Of a stretch of 64,000 nucleotides of DNA, positions 14,840 to 23,756 are shown piece after piece. Position 1 is the first letter of the stretch. Each line of letters opens with the position of its first letter. The notes below the pieces were generated by a model, which worked only from the letters and a program-made list of their open reading frames with translations, made no database searches and was not told where the DNA came from. A program made the translations under genes and the position numbers. The stretch comes from an uncultured bacterium (GTDB lineage Bacteria; Muiribacteriota; Ozemobacteria; Ozemobacterales; Ozemobacteraceae): contig CALEDQ010000019.1 of the NCBI GenBank assembly GCA_937949615.1, positions 1-64,000 on the forward strand, given 5' to 3'.

Positions 14840-15454
14840 TCAGGGGGCGAAGACTTTGCCGGCCGATGCGACTGTCTGCATGATATCATACATGTTCGAA
14901 ACCAGCCCGACCTGCAGTTTTGGCTTGAGTTCGAAATAATCGAGGCAGGTACCGCAGACAAGCATCTTCGCCCCGGCCGCTTCAAGCTCTTTCATGGCAC
15001 CCAGAACCGGCGACCCTTCGCAGGCAAGCGTCACGCCGGCGTTGTAAAAAAGGATGACCGCAGGCGCGGGTGATGTTTCTTTGAGAGAATTTACGCAGGC
15101 CTGCATGAGAATACGACCGAGCTCGTCGCTGCCGCTGCCCATGACCGACCGGCTCAGAACCAGAACATACGGCCCACTGTTGCCGGCGGCCGGCGAACAA
15201 TAATCTTCGGCGCGCAAACTGGTTGTGGCTGACTTAATCACTTCGGCACTGATCGTAAAAACGCCGGCATTTTCGCTACACGTGGCCCTGCAGCCAAAAT
15301 CCTGCAGAAACCGCATGACGTTTTCGTGTGCAGTCGCGTTATCAATCATAATTTCGAGAGTTGCCCCTGGTTCAGCGCCCGTTAGAGCCTTCTTAACCAT
15401 GATAAGAGGCCTGGGACAAAGCAGCCCGCGGGCATCAACAAGTTTTTCGGCCAT
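14840..15454 (-). CDS. yedF: Selenium metabolism protein YedF
   Basis: A 204-residue two-domain protein. The N-terminal 75 residues form a TusA-like domain with the CPRP motif (C13), the persulfide-carrying Cys in TusA. The C-terminal 110 residues form a DsrE/DsrF-like domain with a CGTC motif at 167-170. This is the architecture of YedF proteins found beside SelD and the EF2568 desulfurase. It probably carries or presents selenium between the desulfurase and SelD. First gene of the left half of the selenium locus, with a -10-like TATAAT and a palindrome upstream. Confidence 0.88.
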   Translation of the reverse strand: MAEKLVDARGLLCPRPLIMVKKALTGAEPGATLEIMIDNATAHENVMRFLQDFGCRATCSENAGVFTISAEVIKSATTSLRAEDYCSPAAGNSGPYVLVLSRSVMGSGSDELGRILMQACVNSLKETSPAPAVILFYNAGVTLACEGSPVLGAMKELEAAGAKMLVCGTCLDYFELKPKLQVGLVSNMYDIMQTVASAGKVFAP

Positions 15455-15484
15455 GGTTTCATCCTTAGCATAACTTTATCAAAA

Positions 15485-15524
15485 ATTATATCGAGTAAAG
15501 CTCAATCTGCTGAAAATTTCAGCA
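15485..15524 (-). promoter_or_regulatory. Putative promoter/operator of the yedF operon
   Basis: On the minus strand a perfect TATAAT (15490-15485) lies 31 bp before the yedF start. A 17-bp palindrome, tgctgaaaatttcagca (15508-15524), covers the place where the -35 box should be. No good TTGACA match is present. A regulator-dependent promoter would fit this layout, but the regulator is unknown. Confidence 0.4.
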
Positions 15525-15664
15525 CAACTTCGTTTTATTTTACTTTAAATCGAAAATTTCTGGAGAATGTTTAATTTTGCAATTTACTCATAAGGATATT
15601 TATACAGTCTTATGCTAAAATTTAAAAACTGATAAATCTTTAAAGTCTGGAACAGAATATTTAT

Positions 15665-16771
15665 ATGAGGATTATTCATTCTCTTGAGGGAACGGCCTGG
15701 AGTGGTGGACAACAGCAGGCTTTGTTTCTTGCACAACAGCAGCAGCAGGCAGGTCATGATGTTTTATTGGCATGTCAACTCGGAGGCGAACTCGAAAGAA
15801 GAGCCCAGGCCGCCGGCCTGCGTTTATGGCCCAATAATTATGCCAGTGAAATGAATCTGCGTTCGATGCTCAATCTTCTTCGGGCCTACAATTCATTCAA
15901 GCCGGATGTGGTAAACGTTCACCGTGCCTGGGCGCACACTCAATGGGTGTTTATCTCATTATTCAAAAGATTTAAAGGGCTTGTTGTTTCGCGCCGGGTT
16001 CTCTTCAAGCCTGACTTCAACCCTCTGAGTCTGATAAAATATCGCACTCCTGCAGTCAGAGGGCTTATTGCAGTGAGCGAAGCGGTTGCCGAGTGTCTTA
16101 TGGCGACCGGGGTCAGGCGCGAAAAGATCAAAATCGTCTATTCTGCAACCGATACCGACCGCTTTTCTCCTGATGTCAGACATGAACCAGGAGGCCCGAT
16201 ACCAGCAGCAACTGCTGATGCCGATGGGCAAACTCCTCCGGTTGCCTTGATGATAGCAAATTTTCACCGCAACAAGGGGCATCATGTACTTGTCGAAGCT
16301 TTTCGACAGATCTCTTCCGAATGGCCGCAGCTGCAGCTTATGATTGCAGGCAACGGAACTGACTGTGAAGAACTGCGAAACATGGTTTCCGGAACTTCAG
16401 CAGCAGAAAAGCTTCACCTGCTGGGCTTTCGCAGCGACATTCCGGCTCTGATTCAGAGAAGTTTATTCACCGTCAATGCCTCTTTTAAAGAGGGTTTTCC
16501 CGGAACGATAAGAGAGTCTTTGTGCATGGGCAAGCCTGTCATAGCTTCGGCTATTCCGGCAAATATCGAAATAAGCCGAATTGTGCCGATAGCATTGTTT
16601 GAGCCCGGCAATTCACGCCTACTCGCAGAGGAAATGCTGAAAATGAAGAATTCCGCTTCCACAGCCGGTTGGGCGCAGAATGCGCGTGAAACCGCCATTC
16701 GTTTTTTCTCTGTCGCTTCGATGGCAGCTAGAACCGAAGCAGCTTACCGTGAACTGACAGGGTTAAGATGA
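15665..16771 (+). CDS. Glycosyltransferase family 4
   Basis: A 368-residue GT-B glycosyltransferase. The N-terminal acceptor half has TAWSGGQQQALFLA; a nucleotide-sugar half has NFHRNKGHHVLVEA and the E-x7-E motif in KEGFPGTIRESLCMG. It is likely to build a cell-surface glycan, with donor unknown. No signal peptide or membrane segment. Its 3' end overlaps the polysaccharide deacetylase start by 4 bp, so the two genes form a unit. This pair sits on the plus strand between the two minus-strand halves of the selenium locus and has no evident link to selenium. Confidence 0.85.
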   Translation: MRIIHSLEGTAWSGGQQQALFLAQQQQQAGHDVLLACQLGGELERRAQAAGLRLWPNNYASEMNLRSMLNLLRAYNSFKPDVVNVHRAWAHTQWVFISLFKRFKGLVVSRRVLFKPDFNPLSLIKYRTPAVRGLIAVSEAVAECLMATGVRREKIKIVYSATDTDRFSPDVRHEPGGPIPAATADADGQTPPVALMIANFHRNKGHHVLVEAFRQISSEWPQLQLMIAGNGTDCEELRNMVSGTSAAEKLHLLGFRSDIPALIQRSLFTVNASFKEGFPGTIRESLCMGKPVIASAIPANIEISRIVPIALFEPGNSRLLAEEMLKMKNSASTAGWAQNARETAIRFFSVASMAARTEAAYRELTGLR

Positions 16772-17748
16772 AAAGATCGATCCCTGTTCTTTACTACCAT
16801 CGTGTCGGCAGCCCTGACGGAATTCATCTGAGTGTTCCGATTGCCGACTTTGACCGGCAGATGCGGTTTCTGGCCAAAAAAAACATCAACGTCATTTCTG
16901 CTTCGCAGCTGTTCGCCTGGCTTCAGGGGAGCCTGAAGGTCAGATTGCCTGCCGTCTGCATAACTTTCGACGATGGCTTCATAGACAATTATCGCCATGC
17001 TCATCCGATACTGCAAAAATACGGCTGCAAAGCAGCCCTGTTCATTGCCACCTCTCTCATTCGCCCCGCAGGCCTGCCGGCCGCCAAAGAACTGTTACCT
17101 TTCAACGAATCACATACGAAGGCCCGCCAGGGCGATTTGAGTCATTTCCTTGCCGCTTCTGAATTACAGGAAATGGCTGCCTCCGGCGTCTGGGAAATAT
17201 ATTCGCATACGCACAGCCATTCGCAGGTCTTTATCAACGATACAGTCACCGGCAGCTACCCTGACACTGACAATCACTGGGGTATTCTTTCAGCATATTC
17301 ACTAAGCCTGGAAGAAGGCAAATGGCCGGTTTTCAAGCGAAATGCCGGGCTAGTTCAACCGGCGATGAAAGTTGCAGCCTTCAGCAGAGATGCTTCTGGA
17401 TGCACTAAAGTCGATCTGATTTCTGAGACCGATAAAGAATTTGCTGCCAGAGTCAGATCTGATCTTGAACAATCGCGACAGATCATCACACAGATGTTTC
17501 CGCATCAACCACTGCTGGTGTGCTGGCCATGGGGTAAGGCAGATGCAGGGCTCGAAAAACAGGCGGCTGACTGCGGCTTTGTCGGAGCCTTCAGAACCGA
17601 TTCCGGCGCCAATTATCCCGGAATGAATCTGATGCAGATCAAAAGATTTCCCGTAAAAAAAAGAGATATATTCCGTTTTGCAGCAGGTATATGGCTGCGA
17701 AGTTACCGTTTTACCGCTGACATCTACGCGTTTTTTCGCAACGGCTGA
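16768..17748 (+). CDS. Polysaccharide deacetylase, NodB homology
   Basis: A 326-residue NodB-type carbohydrate esterase family 4 protein. Motif 1 is TFDDG at residues 66-70, where Asp binds the metal and acts as base. Motif 2 is a His cluster, YSHTHSHS, near residue 145, the usual H-x3-H metal ligands. A stretch LVCWPWG near residue 250 fits the later family motif. It removes N-acetyl groups from a polysaccharide or lipid-linked glycan. There is no clear signal peptide, so a cytoplasmic or glycan-precursor role is possible. Coupled to the preceding glycosyltransferase. Confidence 0.8.
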   Translation: MKRSIPVLYYHRVGSPDGIHLSVPIADFDRQMRFLAKKNINVISASQLFAWLQGSLKVRLPAVCITFDDGFIDNYRHAHPILQKYGCKAALFIATSLIRPAGLPAAKELLPFNESHTKARQGDLSHFLAASELQEMAASGVWEIYSHTHSHSQVFINDTVTGSYPDTDNHWGILSAYSLSLEEGKWPVFKRNAGLVQPAMKVAAFSRDASGCTKVDLISETDKEFAARVRSDLEQSRQIITQMFPHQPLLVCWPWGKADAGLEKQAADCGFVGAFRTDSGANYPGMNLMQIKRFPVKKRDIFRFAAGIWLRSYRFTADIYAFFRNG

Positions 17749-17778
17749 CTGCTGAAATAAGATTGAAAAGCAGGATTT

Positions 17779-18489
17779 TCAACTGAAAAAAGCCTGTAGC
17801 AGGCCATCGGCATGTAGACATCGATAGATTCCGGCAAGGCGATTTGAATTCGAATGTTCTGCCAGAGCAGATGCAATTTCGCTGTCATGGCCGGTCACAA
17901 CGACATAAAATGCAGCGCCGGCAGGTACCGAGCTGAGCCAGCCAGTTTCGCCGAGAATTACGCCGGCAACGTCGGCGGCGGCAACAGGCTCACCCAGAGG
18001 GCGACCAGTAATAGCCGAAAAACGTTCAGGGCGGTGAACATGTTCAGTGTCGAGCGGCGCGCCGACGCACCAGCTGCCAACTACGGCAACGACGCAGGCG
18101 GCTCCGGTGGCGATCTGTGGTTCATGTGCGGCATGCCCCTTCACCGGCCGGCCGGCCGAGCCATCGGCTTCGACGACCAGGCGCTGGCAGGCGGTTTTCA
18201 GCGAGAATGTTTCTTCAGCAGAAAAGCCAAGACATTTGCCGTTTTCGATACGGTTGGCAACCGTAACCAGCGATGCCGGACGATCGTGCAGAACGGCAAG
18301 AATGTCTGAAAACTGCCCCACCCGCAGATCAGAACACTGCTCTGGCGTCGGAATCCAGATTTTCGTTGTGGTAGCGCAGATCGTTCTTTCGCCGCGCTCT
18401 GCCCATGCAGCTGCGAGTTTGAACATCAGAGTCGTTTTACCACCGCCGCCGATCAGCCAGATATCGGGGTAATCGAGCAGGCGGTTCAT
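17779..18489 (-). CDS. yqeC: Selenium-dependent hydroxylase accessory protein YqeC
   Basis: A 236-residue P-loop protein with GGGGKTT at residues 14-20 and a later VVEADGSAGRPVKGH segment that is typical of the YqeC family. YqeC is found only with selenium-dependent molybdenum hydroxylases and is thought to act on their cofactor; the reaction is not established. Last gene of the right half of the locus. The start overlaps yqeB by 4 bp. Convergent with the deacetylase gene, with 30 bp between. Confidence 0.88.
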   Translation of the reverse strand: MNRLLDYPDIWLIGGGGKTTLMFKLAAAWAERGERTICATTTKIWIPTPEQCSDLRVGQFSDILAVLHDRPASLVTVANRIENGKCLGFSAEETFSLKTACQRLVVEADGSAGRPVKGHAAHEPQIATGAACVVAVVGSWCVGAPLDTEHVHRPERFSAITGRPLGEPVAAADVAGVILGETGWLSSVPAGAAFYVVVTGHDSEIASALAEHSNSNRLAGIYRCLHADGLLQAFFS

Positions 18490-19274
18490 TTGGCAACGAG
18501 CCGGCAGCTATGTAAAATCGCTTCAAGGACTGCGCCGCTGATGGTACGTCCTTTGTCTGAAAGGGTAAAGCAGGCACGCACTTCGCCGCGGGGATCGACG
18601 TCGGCAAGCTTCAGACCAGCGGTGGCCAGCACGTCGTCATGCAATATGCCGCGCAATACGCCTGCAATTGAAGTTTTTACCGTTTCTTTGCCGACCCGGG
18701 CGATAACTTCACCCGCCTGTACGACATCGCCGATTTTGCGCACACCATGCACAGCACCGGAGCAGGGAGCGCGCAGAACGCGGGCGGCGGAAACTCCGCC
18801 GATCATGCCGGGAACCCCGGTATCGGCTGCCGCACTGCCGGTTTCGATCAACCGACCAAGATCGTGGCCGCGGTTGGTTTCGACAATCAGATGCGCATCG
18901 ACGCCACAGACCGCTCCTGGTCCAAAACTGATCACCAGAGGGGCCTGAGCTATTGAGGTCGCGCCCGGGCATTTGAGAAGTCTGGCATCGATCAGCACAT
19001 CTGGTTTTAACTCACTCAAAATGGCCGCTTCCGGGTCGACGACGACTGAGACATGATCCTGGCCCGGCACGGGCAGCTCGCCGGCTGCAAGAAGACGGCC
19101 ACGCACGCCCTCAACCACTATTTCACCGTCCCAGACGGCGCTGCAGAAAGAAATGGCCCGTCTAACGGCGAGCGGCTGGCTCACTTCGGTCATTGTCACC
19201 TCGAAGCCTGAACGGAAAAGCCGATGGGCGGTACTGCTCGCCAGTTCACCGGCACCAAGAATGAGAACCTTCAC
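18486..19274 (-). CDS. yqeB: EF2563-family selenium-dependent hydroxylase system protein YqeB
   Basis: A 262-residue protein that begins with a Rossmann-like loop (GAGELASS, residues 7-14) and ends with a biotinyl/lipoyl-like beta hammerhead (CSGAVHGVRKIGDVVQAGEV and following, about residues 165-235). This is the EF2563/YqeB family, related to the XdhC cofactor-insertion proteins. A role in maturation of the selenium-containing Mo cofactor is inferred from co-occurrence. It overlaps mocA upstream and yqeC downstream by 4 bp each, so the three are translationally coupled. Confidence 0.88.
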   Translation of the reverse strand: MKVLILGAGELASSTAHRLFRSGFEVTMTEVSQPLAVRRAISFCSAVWDGEIVVEGVRGRLLAAGELPVPGQDHVSVVVDPEAAILSELKPDVLIDARLLKCPGATSIAQAPLVISFGPGAVCGVDAHLIVETNRGHDLGRLIETGSAAADTGVPGMIGGVSAARVLRAPCSGAVHGVRKIGDVVQAGEVIARVGKETVKTSIAGVLRGILHDDVLATAGLKLADVDPRGEVRACFTLSDKGRTISGAVLEAILHSCRLVAK

Positions 19275-19840
19275 GATTGCGCCTCCAGATCAGAGGGTGT
19301 GTCGATATCGAGCACCACTCCGGGGTCGTCGACCTCAACCAGAGTCAGGTCAGATGCGTGCTTCTGCAGCAGACCACGGGCACCGCTGTCGCCAGAAAGC
19401 TTCTGCAGCTCAGCAATATAACGGGCGGCAAAGACAACCGGGTGGCCTCGACGGCCCGCAAAAACCGGAGCGATGATTCCCTTTGCCCCGGGCTGCTGTG
19501 CTGCAATGATCAGGGTCGAGATCGTCGCAGAATTTACATCAGGCATATCGGCAAGACCGACCGCAACCAGTTCGGTTGTGGCAGGCAATGCCATGGCAGC
19601 CAGGCGGAGCGAGCCACCCATGCCTTCATCTGCTGACTGATTGATCAGCAGGCGTATGCCGGGCCGGTTTTCACCGTTTTCGCCCGGTCGCCTGACAAGA
19701 ATGAGTTCATCGAGTTCTGGCACCGCCTGCCAGCGGGAAAGGGTCGCCGTGAGAACGGTCGCGCCCCGCCACGGCAGATTGAGCTTGTCGCTGCCCATCC
19801 GCCGGGACGCACCCGCGGCAAGAACGATGCCGAGAATCAT
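19271..19840 (-). CDS. mocA: MocA-like molybdenum cofactor nucleotidyltransferase
   Basis: A 189-residue GT-A-like nucleotidyltransferase. The N-terminal signature LAAGASRRMGSDK binds the nucleotide triphosphate and GLADMP near residue 92 is the metal-binding segment. MocA attaches CMP to molybdopterin to give the cytosine dinucleotide form used by xanthine-dehydrogenase-type enzymes; CTP rather than GTP use is inferred from context. It starts five bases after the xanthine dehydrogenase stop with no clear ribosome site, so coupling is likely. The name is by function, as several related families carry this fold. Confidence 0.8.
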   Translation of the reverse strand: MILGIVLAAGASRRMGSDKLNLPWRGATVLTATLSRWQAVPELDELILVRRPGENGENRPGIRLLINQSADEGMGGSLRLAAMALPATTELVAVGLADMPDVNSATISTLIIAAQQPGAKGIIAPVFAGRRGHPVVFAARYIAELQKLSGDSGARGLLQKHASDLTLVEVDDPGVVLDIDTPSDLEAQS

Positions 19841-19845
19841 GATAG

Positions 19846-22716
19846 CTATTTGACGCTGCCAAGAGCACGCAGGATCTTTTCAGGAGTGAACGGCCAGCTT
19901 CTGATCCAGGCACCACAGGCATCATGGATTGCGGCCGCAATAACCGGAGCCGCGCCGTTGCATGCGATTTCTGAGATCGACTTCGCGCCCATCGGCCCGA
20001 ACGGGTCGTTGGTATCGACGAGAACCGCCTTGAAATCATCAGGCAGATCACCCATCTGCGGCACCTTGTAATCTACGAAGTTCGGATTGAGGCAGTTGCC
20101 CTTTTCGTCGTAGATCATCTCTTCGTAGAGGCTGTGGCCGATGGTTTTGAGCACGCCGCCATAAATCTGGCCGAGAGCCAGCTCGGGGTTGATCGGAGTG
20201 CCGGCATCCTGCAGGGCATAGTATTTGAGAATGCGCACTTTGCCGGTGCGGGTATCGACAGCGACTTCGCAGAAGTGAGCGCCATAGGGGAAAGAGCCCT
20301 TGTCGGTGATGAAGTGTGCGGTTGAAATCAGCTGACCATGCCCGGTGCCACTCTGAGTACGGCGGGCGATCTGCTCGTAGGTGACTTCGCCAGAAAGACC
20401 TTTGACAACGCCAGGCCAGGCGAGTTTGAGGTTGTTTTCCGGTTCCTGCAGTATGTCGGCCGCTTCCTTGATCAGCATGTCCTTCATTTTCAGAGCCGCA
20501 TTTAGGGCGGCACCACCCGAAAAGTAGGTACCTGAAGAAGCGTAAGCGCCGACATCGAATGGTGTCGAGTCGGTATCGGCCGCAAGCACGGCAACGTTTT
20601 CCATCGGCACCAGCAGAGTTTCGGCGACCAGCTTGACAGCAACGGTTTCGAGGCCGGTACCGAGATCGGTTCCGCCTGAGAGCACCATGAAAGTGCCGTC
20701 ACCAAACTGAGTGATGGCGGCGTTTGCAGAATCGAGGCCCGGCAGACCCGAACCCTGCTGCAGAATCACGACGCCCTGGCCGATTTTAACGTCAGGGTTA
20801 TCGCTGGGGTTCTTGACGCCCCAGTTGATCATCTTTTTGCCCTGTTCGAGCGCGGGGCCGAGGCCGCAGGTATAGACGAGCTGCGGCGTGCCTTCGCGAC
20901 CTTCACCGAGGCAGCGCAGAATTTCGAGCACAACGCCTTCGCGCACCCGGTTCTTTTCGATAAATTCGAGCGGGTCCATGCCGAGTTCGCGCGCCATTTC
21001 GGCGGCGGCCAGCTGCATGGCAAACGAGCCCTGCGGCGCACCGTAACCCTGATAAGCACCGGTCGGGGCGATATTCGAATAGTAGGTATTCACATCAAAG
21101 CGCACGTTGTCGCAAAGAAACAGGGGCAGAGATTTCGAACAGGCATTCATCGGCACGGTCAGACAATGCGACCCGTAGGGGCCGGTATTGGCTTCGAGGT
21201 CCATGTGAATGGCGGTGAGGCGCCCGTCTTTTTTGGCGCCGACCTTGACCTTAACCTTGATGACATGACGGGTGCGCGAATTAATGAATTCTTCTTCACG
21301 GGTATAGCGATACAGCACATCGCGGCCAGTAACCCAGGTTGCCCAGGCGGCCACTTCTTCGAGCACCATGTCCTGTTTAGCGCCGAAACCGCCGCCAACA
21401 CGTTCTTTGATGACGCGAATCTTGTTTTCTTTAACGCCGAGAATACGTGCAACAATGCGGCGCACATGTGACGGAACCTGGGTTGAAGCATGCAGCACCA
21501 GGCGATCGCCTTCCATGCGACTGTAGACTACGTGCGGTTCGAGCGGCGTGCACTGAACCTGACTGCTTTCATAAGTGCGTTCGATGGTCACGTCAGCTTC
21601 GGCGAAACCCTTGTCGATATCGCCGATACCGCCATGAACCGAGGCGGCCAGGTTGCGGTGCGGGTCGGCGTGAATCGGGAACTGATAGATGATTTTGCCT
21701 TCACGCGGGTCGACGCCCTGATTGTATTTGTCGAGATCGGCGGGAGCGCCGACGACGTATTCGACCTGCGCCTTGTGAATAACCGGGGCACCGGGGCGCT
21801 TGGCCTCATCGATGGTGAATACGGCGGGCAGCACTTCGTATTCGACCTCGATCAGCTTCAGAGCTTCTGTGGCAATTTCGGGTGTTTCGGCGACAACTGC
21901 GGCGACGCGGTCACCGACGTGGCGGAGTTTCTGATCGAACACGCGGCGGTCATAGGGCGACGGTTCGGGAAAACCCTGCCCGGCCGGGTTATACCAGACA
22001 TCGGGGCTGTTTTTATAGGTAAATACGGCCACGACACCCTTAAGAGCTTCAGCTTTCGAGGTATCGATATTTTTGATAAATGCGTGGGCGTGCGGGCTCG
22101 GCATTACCTTGAGGTGGCAATGGCCGGGTCTGACACGGTCTTCGACAAATGCCGACTCGCCACGGGCGAGAAGGTAACCGTCGATTTTTCCTTTGGCGGA
22201 ACCGACGTAGCGCATGCCTTCACGGAACTTCGGGGCTTCTACCGGAGTCGCCGGGTCTTTGCGCCGGGCGACCGCCAGATTCATGGCATCGAAAACCTGT
22301 TCATAACCAGTACAGCGGCAGAAGACACCGGAAAGGGCATCTTTAACCTGCTCGCGGGTCGGGCGTTCAACTTTTTCAAGCAGTTCGGCAGCGGCCATCA
22401 GCATAGAACCGGTGCAGTAGCCGCACTGAACGATGCCGGCATCGATAAAGGCGGTCTGCAGGCTCGACAGTTCGCGTGGTTTGGCAAGACCTTCGACGGT
22501 ACGAAGGTCACGGCCTTCTACCTGGCCGACGACAAGCAGACAGGTGTTCATCAGGCGACCATCGACAAGAATCGAACAGTTGCCGCAGGTGCCTTCGCCA
22601 TCGCAGCCGTTGCGTACCGAAAGAATGCCGGCACGGCGCAGGGCATCACGCAGGTTTTCGCCTGCTTCGGCTTCAAGAACGAATGGGGAGCCGTTGAGAG
22701 TAATTGAAATGGACAT
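19846..22716 (-). CDS. Selenium-dependent xanthine dehydrogenase, fused Fe-S and Mo subunits
   Basis: About 956 residues from the ATG at 22716, which has AAAGGAG eight bases upstream and overlaps the stop of the FAD gene (TGATG). Residues 1-80 are a plant-type [2Fe-2S] domain (C38, C44, C47, C59), and residues 85-155 an all-helical second [2Fe-2S] domain (CGYC and CRC). The remainder is the molybdopterin-binding part with VGGGFGAK, QGYGAPQ and the C-terminal GAKSISEI, whose Glu is the catalytic base. Fusion of these two subunits, and the neighbours YqeB/YqeC/MocA, define the selenium-dependent xanthine dehydrogenase family. It hydroxylates purines. The first Cys spacing is x5, one more than the usual x4. 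Confidence 0.9.
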   Translation of the reverse strand: MSISITLNGSPFVLEAEAGENLRDALRRAGILSVRNGCDGEGTCGNCSILVDGRLMNTCLLVVGQVEGRDLRTVEGLAKPRELSSLQTAFIDAGIVQCGYCTGSMLMAAAELLEKVERPTREQVKDALSGVFCRCTGYEQVFDAMNLAVARRKDPATPVEAPKFREGMRYVGSAKGKIDGYLLARGESAFVEDRVRPGHCHLKVMPSPHAHAFIKNIDTSKAEALKGVVAVFTYKNSPDVWYNPAGQGFPEPSPYDRRVFDQKLRHVGDRVAAVVAETPEIATEALKLIEVEYEVLPAVFTIDEAKRPGAPVIHKAQVEYVVGAPADLDKYNQGVDPREGKIIYQFPIHADPHRNLAASVHGGIGDIDKGFAEADVTIERTYESSQVQCTPLEPHVVYSRMEGDRLVLHASTQVPSHVRRIVARILGVKENKIRVIKERVGGGFGAKQDMVLEEVAAWATWVTGRDVLYRYTREEEFINSRTRHVIKVKVKVGAKKDGRLTAIHMDLEANTGPYGSHCLTVPMNACSKSLPLFLCDNVRFDVNTYYSNIAPTGAYQGYGAPQGSFAMQLAAAEMARELGMDPLEFIEKNRVREGVVLEILRCLGEGREGTPQLVYTCGLGPALEQGKKMINWGVKNPSDNPDVKIGQGVVILQQGSGLPGLDSANAAITQFGDGTFMVLSGGTDLGTGLETVAVKLVAETLLVPMENVAVLAADTDSTPFDVGAYASSGTYFSGGAALNAALKMKDMLIKEAADILQEPENNLKLAWPGVVKGLSGEVTYEQIARRTQSGTGHGQLISTAHFITDKGSFPYGAHFCEVAVDTRTGKVRILKYYALQDAGTPINPELALGQIYGGVLKTIGHSLYEEMIYDEKGNCLNPNFVDYKVPQMGDLPDDFKAVLVDTNDPFGPMGAKSISEIACNGAAPVIAAAIHDACGAWIRSWPFTPEKILRALGSVK

Positions 22717-23522
22717 CAGCGCACTCCTTTGCAAGAACAGGTTCCGGTGGCGGCGGCCTTAAGCACGCGCGCGCCGAGAACCGCCGCCAGCTGACGCTTG
22801 AAAGCGGCACTGCCACGCAGATCATCGATCGGCTGCACCGCAGCTGCGATCATGGCTTCGAGTTTTTCAGCTTCAGGCAGAGCCTGGCCGTCGAGACTTT
22901 TTTCGACATTATAAAGCCGCACGACGTGAGGAGCGACTCCGCCAATGGCGAGAACCGGCTGCCTGACTTTGCCGCCTTCTAAAGTCATTGAAGCGGCGGC
23001 GGTAATGATCGAGATGTCAGAAGAGGTGCGGGTATGATGATCAAGGCCGATGGCGCGGGCAGCGGTCGGCAAGATTACCGCGAGAACCAGGCTGGTTTCG
23101 CCGGCAACGAACTGATCGACCGGCATTTCGCGATCAGTCAGAACTACGCGGGCTTCGGCCGCCATCAGTACCGGAATAAGGTTGGCGCAGGGCTTATTGG
23201 CACCAAGATGCCCGCCGACAGTGGCGCAGTTGCGGATATTGCGGTTCGCCATGTGACCGGCCGCCTTTTTAATAAAAGCGGGAACATCGGGGTGATCGAT
23301 GAGCTGCTGAAAGGTGACGCCGGCGCCAATGCGAAGGCCAGCCGGGGTGGTTTCAATCTTGTTGAGGCCGAGCCCGGCAAGATCGATAAGAGCGGCAGGG
23401 CGCGGAGCATGCAGATTGTTAACTTCAGTGCCTCCGGCGAGAAATACGGTGCCCGGGCCAAGTTTTGCCTTGAGCTGCAGGGCCTCGTTCACAGAGGCTG
23501 GGCGGTGATATGAAGGGGTCAT
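22716..23522 (-). CDS. Xanthine dehydrogenase FAD-binding subunit
   Basis: A 268-residue FAD_binding_5-type subunit. FLAGGTEVN near residues 28-36 is the first FAD loop, and NIRNCATVGGHLG near residues 95-107 is the second. It passes electrons from the Fe-S clusters of the hydroxylase to NAD or another acceptor. It ends with Cys residues (TGTCSCKG), an unusual tail. GAGGAGG precedes the ATG. First gene of the right half of the selenium locus, in the order FAD subunit, fused Fe-S/Mo subunit, mocA, yqeB, yqeC. Confidence 0.88.
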   Translation of the reverse strand: MTPSYHRPASVNEALQLKAKLGPGTVFLAGGTEVNNLHAPRPAALIDLAGLGLNKIETTPAGLRIGAGVTFQQLIDHPDVPAFIKKAAGHMANRNIRNCATVGGHLGANKPCANLIPVLMAAEARVVLTDREMPVDQFVAGETSLVLAVILPTAARAIGLDHHTRTSSDISIITAAASMTLEGGKVRQPVLAIGGVAPHVVRLYNVEKSLDGQALPEAEKLEAMIAAAVQPIDDLRGSAAFKRQLAAVLGARVLKAAATGTCSCKGVR

Positions 23523-23684
23523 GATTCCTCCTCAGACAGGAATTGAAAAGGCCCGGGCTGACACCGGAAAAATCGACAACAGGATATAACAGGCAGATAA
23601 CTGCCTTGCCTGATCAAGATTTGCGGTCATTCCCTTGCCATGTAAATATTTCATAATCAGCGGTCATAGCAAACCAATCGTCAC

Positions 23685-23701
23685 ACAAACGACCGGTTTG
23701 T
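23685..23701. promoter_or_regulatory. Inverted repeat upstream of the hydroxylase operon
   Basis: acaaac and gtttgt flank gaccg, about 165 bp before the FAD-subunit start in the 234-bp gap. It resembles operators of TetR-type regulators but no regulator gene is nearby. No clear -35/-10 pair is visible in the gap, which holds no open frame with a ribosome site. Confidence 0.25.
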
Positions 23702-23756
23702 CAGCATTATCTCATAAAACCGACTGACTTTGAAGCGGAAAAAATGTCACAAAGTA

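Noticed and set aside
21490..22707. 405-aa open frame opposite the dehydrogenase gene
   Set aside because: A long antisense frame caused by G/C-rich codon use; it has no ribosome site or domain, while the other strand has full Fe-S and Mo motifs. The same holds for 2609-3316, 7081-8127, 54920-55630 and 56258-57067.
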